Source: Hymenobacter profundi (GTDB lineage: Bacteria; Bacteroidota; Bacteroidia; Cytophagales; Hymenobacteraceae). Taken from it: 64,000 nucleotides of DNA. The DNA lies in the NCBI RefSeq assembly GCF_019334315.1, contig NZ_JAHWGL010000012.1, forward strand, positions 1-64,000, in the 5' to 3' direction. The translations under genes were made by a program, and so were the position numbers. The stretch's first letter is position 1; the number at the start of each line of letters is the position of its first letter. This document shows positions 59,372-64,000 of this stretch, piece after piece. Under the pieces are notes generated by a model. It made no database searches. It worked only from the letters and a program-made list of their open reading frames with translations, and had not been told where the DNA came from.

Positions 59372-60283
59372 CTACGAGCGTACCACCGTTGCCGGCCTAA
59401 TCGCCCTACCACGCACATTATACAGCACAATCGACACCAGAATAACCCCATACGCCCACAGCTCCACCGGCCGAGGCTGCTCTCCGAAGTACCAAAACGC
59501 CAGCACAAAGCTCACCAACGGGTTCAGGTACATCATGATGCCTACTGTGCCGGAAGTGAGGCCATTGAGGGCGTAGAGGTTCAGGAAAAGAGGTAAGACG
59601 GTGAAGCCCACACTGAGAATTCCCGCAAACAGCAGCAGGCGCGTATCGGCGAAGCCGGCTTGTAGATCGGCGCCGAGTAGGGGAGCGGTGGGTAGGAGAA
59701 TGACCGTGGCGAGTAGCAGTTGAATTGTGAGGAGCACTAGGCGGTCGTAGCCCTGCACAATGCGTTGGGTGATGAGATAGAGTGCATAGGTGATGGCCAC
59801 TACCAGACTCATCAGTAGGGAGCGTACGTCGCCCGTCACGAGTAGGGTGCAGCTCAGCGCGCTCAGGCCAATTGCCAACCACTGCGGCAGCCGCAACCGC
59901 TCGCGCAGCAGCAGAAACCCCAGCAACGATAATAAGATGGGGCAAATGAGGTAAGCAAACGAACCCGCCTGCACGCTCACTTGGTTGATGACGTAAATAA
60001 ACAACAGCCAATTGCTCATCAGCAGCAAGCCGCCTACCACAGTGCCGCCCGCCACGCGCCATTGCTCTGCCCGTGCGGCCGCCCGGTACTGAAGCAGGGT
60101 AGCGCGCACCACCCCCACGCGCCCTACCCCGTGCAGTACCAGCAACACCAGCACCGACAGCAGCACCCGAAACAGCAGAATCTGCCCGCTGGGGTAGGTG
60201 GTGAGCTGGCGCAGGGGTAGGGGAAAGAAGCCCCAAATCAAAAAAGCGGTGAGGGCGGCTACGTAGTAGCGGGAGGTTTTCAT
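59372..60283 (-). CDS. RarD-like EamA family transporter
   Basis: A 303-residue drug/metabolite transporter with ten membrane helices in two EamA halves. The opening YYVAALTAFLIWGFFPLPLR, WLLFIYVINQVSVQAGSFAY and the late GIMMYLNPLVSFVLAFWYFGE match the RarD branch. The start at 60283 fits the divergent promoter just upstream; the frame extends to 60334. Substrate unknown. Confidence 0.88.
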   Translation of the reverse strand: MKTSRYYVAALTAFLIWGFFPLPLRQLTTYPSGQILLFRVLLSVLVLLVLHGVGRVGVVRATLLQYRAAARAEQWRVAGGTVVGGLLLMSNWLLFIYVINQVSVQAGSFAYLICPILLSLLGFLLLRERLRLPQWLAIGLSALSCTLLVTGDVRSLLMSLVVAITYALYLITQRIVQGYDRLVLLTIQLLLATVILLPTAPLLGADLQAGFADTRLLLFAGILSVGFTVLPLFLNLYALNGLTSGTVGIMMYLNPLVSFVLAFWYFGEQPRPVELWAYGVILVSIVLYNVRGRAIRPATVVRS

Positions 60284-60300
60284 ACAGAGGAGAAAGGCCG

Positions 60301-60334
60301 CAAAGATACGCTGCCAGCTGCCGGTCGTCCACAA
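60301..60334 (-). promoter_or_regulatory. promoter of the RarD-like gene
   Basis: Minus strand TATCTTTG at 60301-60308 with a TTG at 60332-60334 (23-base spacer). It overlaps the upstream part of the divergent murF-alr promoter. Confidence 0.55.
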
Positions 60335-60340
60335 CCGTTC

Positions 60341-60348
60341 TACCTTTG
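60341..60348 (+). promoter_or_regulatory. -7 box of the murF-alr promoter
   Basis: TACCTTTG, a perfect TAnnTTTG, 20 bases before the ATG at 60369; the -33 position holds CTG rather than TTG. Confidence 0.5.
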
Positions 60349-60368
60349 TAGCGGTTGTATTGTTCGTT

Positions 60369-62852
60369 ATGCTTCAGTTCCTCAGTTTGCCCGCTCTCAC
60401 CGGCGGCACCTTGCTCCAAACACCCGCTACGCCCGTGCCCGTGCAGCACTTGCTGCTGGATAGCCGGCGGGCTGACGCCCAGGCGGGCGGCGTATTTTTT
60501 GCCCTGCGCGGCGCCCAACACGATGGGCACCGTTACCTTGTTGATGCCTACCAGCGTGGCGTGCGCCTGTTCGTGGTCGATCAGCCCAACGGTCTGACCG
60601 CCCTACCCGGCGCCGGCGTCCTGCTGGTACCCGATAGCTTGGCAGCCCTGCAAGCCGTGGCCGCGGCGCACCGACGGCAGTTTCGCCTACCCGTGTTCGG
60701 CATCACGGGGTCTAATGGTAAAACCATCGTGAAGGAGTGGCTGGCCCAGCTGCTGAGCCCCGACGAGCTGGTGTGCAAGAGTCCGCGCAGCTACAACTCG
60801 CAGGTGGGCGTGCCTTTGAGCGTGTGGGAGTTGAACGCGTCGCACACGCTGGGTATCTTCGAGGCGGGTATTTCGGAGCCGGGCGAGATGGCGCGACTGG
60901 CTCAGGTAATTCAGCCTACCCTCGGCCTGTTCACTACCCTCGGTACGGCCCACGATGCCGGTTTTACTTCGCTTGAGCAGAAAGTAGCGGAGAAGATGCA
61001 GTTGTTTACTGAGGTAGATATGCTGTTCTATTGCCGCGACCAGGAGTTGGTGCACGCGGCCGCTCAGCAGCTACCCAAAGCAGTGCGCACGTTTTGCTGG
61101 AGCCGCTTTCATCCCTACGAGGCCAACGTGGCCGTTACGCTTTTGGAGTCTGCCGCCGACCGTACCACCGTGCGCCTGGCCATGCAGCGGCCGTTGTTGC
61201 AGGAGCACACTTTCACCCTACCCTTCGCCGACGAGCCCTCGGTGGAGAATGCCTTGCACTGCCTTACGGTATTGCTGTGGCAGCAGGTGCCCGCGGCCGA
61301 AATTCAGCGCCGGCTGGACCGCTTGCAGCCCGTGGCTATGCGTCTGGAAATGAAGCAGGCCCTCAACGACTGCTACGTGCTCGACGACACCTACAACAAC
61401 GACCTTGCTGGCCTCACGCTGGCCCTGGACATGTTAGCCCGCCAGCCGCGCCGGGGCCGCCGCACCCTCATTCTCAGCGACGTACTGGAATCGGGTCTGG
61501 CAGCTGATGAGCTGTATGGACGCGTAGCCCGGCAGCTGGCTACACATGGGGTAGAGCGGTTGGTAGGCATCGGGCCAGAAATCAGCGCGCACCAGCGTGT
61601 GTTTGGCAGCGCCGAGCAGGAATTTTATCCGGATACCGAAGCCTTCCTGGCCGGTTTTCAGGCCGATGATTTTCACCATGAAACCATTCTGGTAAAGGGT
61701 GCCCGGCGCTACGGCTTCGAGCGGATTGTGGCGGCGTTTCAGCAGAAAATCCACGGCACGGTGCTGGAAGTGAACCTCGATGCGCTGGTGCACAACCTCA
61801 ACTACTACCGTCAGCGCCTCGCGGCCACCACCAAGCTCATGGTGATGGTGAAGGCCTTTGCCTACGGCAGCGGCAGCTACGAGGTAGCCAACCTGCTCCA
61901 ATTTCATCGGGCCGACTACCTTGCCGTGGCCTATACCGACGAGGGCGTGGACCTGCGCGAGCACGGCATCAGCCTACCCATCATGGTGATGAACCCCTCG
62001 CCCGACAGCTTCCAAAAGCTGCGGCAGTATCACCTGGAGCCCGAAATCTACTCTTTTGAGCGCCTGCACGAGTACTTGCGGGCCGCCCGCGAGCAGCCCC
62101 TACCTGCCATTCACCTCAAGCTCGACACGGGCATGCGTCGCTTGGGTTTCGGGGAAGAAGACCTGGACGAGCTGTGCCAGGTGCTGCAAGCCAACGCCGC
62201 CCACCTGCGTGTAGCCAGCGCCCTCACCCACCTGGCCGGCGCCGACGAAGCCCAACACAATGATTTCTCGCAGCGCCAACTGGCCGCTTTCCAGCGCATG
62301 ACGCCCCGCCTCGAAGCCGCTTTGGGCTATTCCATCCTCAAACACGCGCTCAACTCGGCGGGCATCATCCGATTTCCAGAGGCGCATTTTGATATGGTAC
62401 GGCTGGGTATTGGGCTCTACGGAGTAGAAGCCACCGGCCAGCAGCCCGATGCCCTGCGTCCGGTCAGTACCCTGTGCACTACCATTTCTCAGATCAAAAC
62501 CCTACCCGCCGGGGAAACTGTGGGCTACGGCCGCCGCGGCCAAGCCACCGACTACGACCGGCGCATTGCTACCCTGGCCATTGGCTACGCCGACGGCTAC
62601 GACCGGCGCTTTGGCAATGGGGTAGGTGAGGTGCTGGTGCGCGGGCAACGCGCACCGCTCATTGGGAATGTGTGCATGGACATGTGCATGGTCGATGTGA
62701 CCGGTGTAGTGGGTGCCCAGGCCGGCGAAGCGGCTGTATTATTTGGCGAGGGCCTACCCCTCACCGAGTTGGCCACCCGCATTGGCACTATTCCCTATGA
62801 ACTGCTAACCAACGTGAGCGAACGGGTAAAGCGGGTGTTTGTGACGGAGTAG
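60369..62852 (+). CDS. murF-alr: bifunctional MurF ligase / alanine racemase
   Basis: An 827-residue fusion of two cell-wall enzymes. The N-terminal half (to about residue 450) is a Mur ligase, UDP-MurNAc-tripeptide:D-Ala-D-Ala ligase (GITGSNGKTIVKEWLAQLL, YNSQVGVPLSVWEL, YVLDDTYNNDLAGL). The C-terminal half is alanine racemase with the PLP lysine in MVKAFAYGSG, the glycine-rich ALNSAGIIRFP and the catalytic tyrosine in IGYADGYDRRF. This fusion is a Bacteroidota trait: the racemase makes D-Ala for the dipeptide that the ligase adds. Start at the ATG at 60369; the frame opens three codons earlier. Confidence 0.96.
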   Translation: MLQFLSLPALTGGTLLQTPATPVPVQHLLLDSRRADAQAGGVFFALRGAQHDGHRYLVDAYQRGVRLFVVDQPNGLTALPGAGVLLVPDSLAALQAVAAAHRRQFRLPVFGITGSNGKTIVKEWLAQLLSPDELVCKSPRSYNSQVGVPLSVWELNASHTLGIFEAGISEPGEMARLAQVIQPTLGLFTTLGTAHDAGFTSLEQKVAEKMQLFTEVDMLFYCRDQELVHAAAQQLPKAVRTFCWSRFHPYEANVAVTLLESAADRTTVRLAMQRPLLQEHTFTLPFADEPSVENALHCLTVLLWQQVPAAEIQRRLDRLQPVAMRLEMKQALNDCYVLDDTYNNDLAGLTLALDMLARQPRRGRRTLILSDVLESGLAADELYGRVARQLATHGVERLVGIGPEISAHQRVFGSAEQEFYPDTEAFLAGFQADDFHHETILVKGARRYGFERIVAAFQQKIHGTVLEVNLDALVHNLNYYRQRLAATTKLMVMVKAFAYGSGSYEVANLLQFHRADYLAVAYTDEGVDLREHGISLPIMVMNPSPDSFQKLRQYHLEPEIYSFERLHEYLRAAREQPLPAIHLKLDTGMRRLGFGEEDLDELCQVLQANAAHLRVASALTHLAGADEAQHNDFSQRQLAAFQRMTPRLEAALGYSILKHALNSAGIIRFPEAHFDMVRLGIGLYGVEATGQQPDALRPVSTLCTTISQIKTLPAGETVGYGRRGQATDYDRRIATLAIGYADGYDRRFGNGVGEVLVRGQRAPLIGNVCMDMCMVDVTGVVGAQAGEAAVLFGEGLPLTELATRIGTIPYELLTNVSERVKRVFVTE

Positions 62853-62869
62853 GGGAACCAGCGGAGAGA

Positions 62870-62908
62870 GGTGGATAATATAAAAATACCTTTATAACTA
62901 TATCCACC
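62870..62908 (+). promoter_or_regulatory. inverted repeat around a TACCTTTA box before the OmpA gene
   Basis: GGTGGATA (62870-62877) and TATCCACC (62901-62908) flank TACCTTTA (62887-62894), a one-mismatch -7 box. The repeat may be an operator or a leader hairpin. Confidence 0.35.
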
Positions 62909-62944
62909 GTACACCTAAACGATACTATCTCACCCTGATTTAAC

Positions 62945-63556
62945 ATGAAAAAGCATTTCCTTTCCTTGTTTGCCGCAACGGCCCTTCTTGCCTCTTGCAG
63001 CGACCTAAAAAATCCAGAAACCAAGAACGAGCCCCAGGATGCTACGGCTGATACGGCCGTTGTGTATAAAAATAGCGAAGGGCCAGCCCCCACAATTATC
63101 GATACGGACCCTGATTGGACCTACAACGCAGCCGATCTGCAGGTAGTAAATGACGAAGAAAGCGGTCTGCTGCCGGGCGTACGCATTCTGGCGGCCGGAC
63201 GGGTGCGTCTCTACGGCCTCAACGACGAAGTCCTGTTTGATGTGGATAAAGCCTCGCTACGTCCCGAAGCCACTAAGGCCTTGCAGGATATTCTGAATTC
63301 CATCGACAAACGCTACCCCAACCGCGACATGCGCGTGTATGGCCATACGGATTCTACGGCCAGCGCCGCCTACAACAAAACGCTGGGCCGCGAGCGTGCC
63401 GACGCCGTGCGCAACTGGCTGATAGAGCAAGGCAAAGTGCCCGAATCGCGCATCACAGTGAAGTCGCTGGGACAAGCGCAACCCATTGCGGATAATGGCA
63501 CTGCTGCCGGCCGTCAGGAAAACCGTCGCGTCGAAATTGCCGTGCTCACCAAGTAA
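62945..63556 (+). CDS. OmpA family lipoprotein
   Basis: A 203-residue outer-membrane lipoprotein: signal ending ALLASC, an acidic spacer (to about residue 85) and a C-terminal OmpA peptidoglycan-binding domain with VLFDVDKASLRPEAT, MRVYGHTDSTASAAYN and the GRERADAVRNWL helix. It probably links the outer membrane to the cell wall. Confidence 0.93.
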   Translation: MKKHFLSLFAATALLASCSDLKNPETKNEPQDATADTAVVYKNSEGPAPTIIDTDPDWTYNAADLQVVNDEESGLLPGVRILAAGRVRLYGLNDEVLFDVDKASLRPEATKALQDILNSIDKRYPNRDMRVYGHTDSTASAAYNKTLGRERADAVRNWLIEQGKVPESRITVKSLGQAQPIADNGTAAGRQENRRVEIAVLTK

Positions 63557-63579
63557 GTTAATTTCGTAGTCCCCTATAC

Positions 63580-63620
63580 GCAACGCGGCCCCGATGCTAG
63601 TAGCATCGGGGCCGCGTTGC
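63580..63620. terminator. bidirectional terminator
   Basis: A 20-bp palindrome (GCAACGCGGCCCCGATGCTA and its complement) centred on 63600, between the OmpA gene and the convergent gene cut by the window end. Confidence 0.85.
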
Positions 63621-63638
63621 ATATAGGGCTTAATATAA

Positions 63639-64000
63639 TTAGTCTTTCAGCATATCTACTTCAGCCCGAATCATGGCGTTATAGCGCTGGCCGTTGCTGG
63701 CTAGGGTGAGCAGGCTCCAACCTTTACCCATGGTGTAGCTCCAGGTGCGGCTTTCCTTGAACTCGAAGGTAGGCCGCAGAATCTGGCCATAAGGCGTGTA
63801 GGTATCCATGAAGTTGGTGGTGTAGAACTTATCACCGCTCACAATCCATTCCATCGCCACAAAGAAGCCTTCTGTGGGTGCCTCAATATTATACGTAGTG
63901 AGGTCTACGGTATACCATTCACCGCCTTTCGGGGCCGACACGACTACGTTTTCGGTCAACAGATCGGTGTTGGGCGAGTTGTAGTTACCGTCGGCGCGGT
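63639..64000 (-). CDS. C-terminal part of an uncharacterised, probably secreted protein
   Basis: The frame is open to the window edge, so the gene starts beyond it; the 120 visible residues are the C-terminus. Beta-rich sequence with EWYTVDLTTYNIEAP, GFFVAMEWIVSGDKF and TFEFKESRTWSYTMGKGW resembles the C-terminal domains of surface proteins with carboxypeptidase-regulatory-like repeats in Cytophagales, an inference only. Confidence 0.6.
   Translation of the reverse strand, partial: RADGNYNSPNTDLLTENVVVSAPKGGEWYTVDLTTYNIEAPTEGFFVAMEWIVSGDKFYTTNFMDTYTPYGQILRPTFEFKESRTWSYTMGKGWSLLTLASNGQRYNAMIRAEVDMLKD

Overview
The window reads as a chromosome segment from a Bacteroidota bacterium of the Cytophagales, most likely Hymenobacter or a close relative. 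The evidence is a complete gldKLMN type IX secretion locus with a PorP/SprF protein, a murF-alr fusion, DUF4271, DUF5686, DUF4230 and DUF4834 proteins, promoters of the TTG / TAnnTTTG type, almost no Shine-Dalgarno sequences, and a moderately high GC content. The genus is an inference from gene content; no rRNA gene is present. About 51 protein genes and one tRNA-Thr are packed tightly, with no gene-free stretch longer than about 300 bases.

Layout. 1-5.1 kb: yraN, then lipB, a small conserved protein, a WecA/MraY-type sugar-phosphate transferase, a DUF4271 membrane protein and hemD. 5.3-11.1 kb: the type IX secretion core (PorP/SprF, GldK, GldL, GldM, GldN), with a well-formed promoter before gldK. 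11.2-18.7 kb (minus strand): uvrC, a class A penicillin-binding protein and a TPR lipoprotein that looks like PorW/SprE. 18.9-24.9 kb: ATP synthase genes atpZ, an AtpI-like gene and atpB-E-F-H-A-G; the beta and epsilon genes are not here. 25-36.4 kb: housekeeping and catabolic genes (HAD phosphatase, PafA-type phosphatase, ppa, UbiA-like, nnr, msrB, L-serine dehydratase, LutB-like, M28 peptidase, ispF). 36.6-43.9 kb: an apparently self-regulated RND efflux operon (tetR, tolC-like, adaptor, a four-helix-bundle gene, RND pump). 44-50 kb: small proteins (ACP-like, YkvA, NlpC/P60, a HEMCH-motif protein, SDR), tRNA-Thr, a FkbM methyltransferase and DUF4834. 50-64 kb: YfhO, a PLP enzyme, a multi-pass membrane protein, DUF4230, recX, DUF5686, RarD-like, murF-alr, an OmpA lipoprotein and a gene cut by the window end.

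The most unusual content is repeat-based. One family of imperfect inverted repeats built on an AGCTGTTGGCT-like core occurs three times. The copy between the adaptor and pump genes encloses a four-helix-bundle (23S rRNA intervening-sequence-type) gene: its 35-bp arms match at 30 positions and contain the stop codons of both the adaptor and the enclosed gene. An empty copy one gene upstream encodes the hydrophobic part of the adaptor's lipoprotein signal. A second family (GTCATCCTGAGCTTGCGAAGG) has a copy with 54-bp arms matching at 52 positions, and that copy contains the start codon of a PLP enzyme gene. The arrangement resembles an IVS-like or REP-like module system and is the best candidate here for something undescribed. 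Other points are an ACP-like protein lacking the phosphopantetheine serine, a 9-bp inverted repeat likely to be the TetR operator, and a strong excess of the heptamer CCTACCC, mostly on coding strands.
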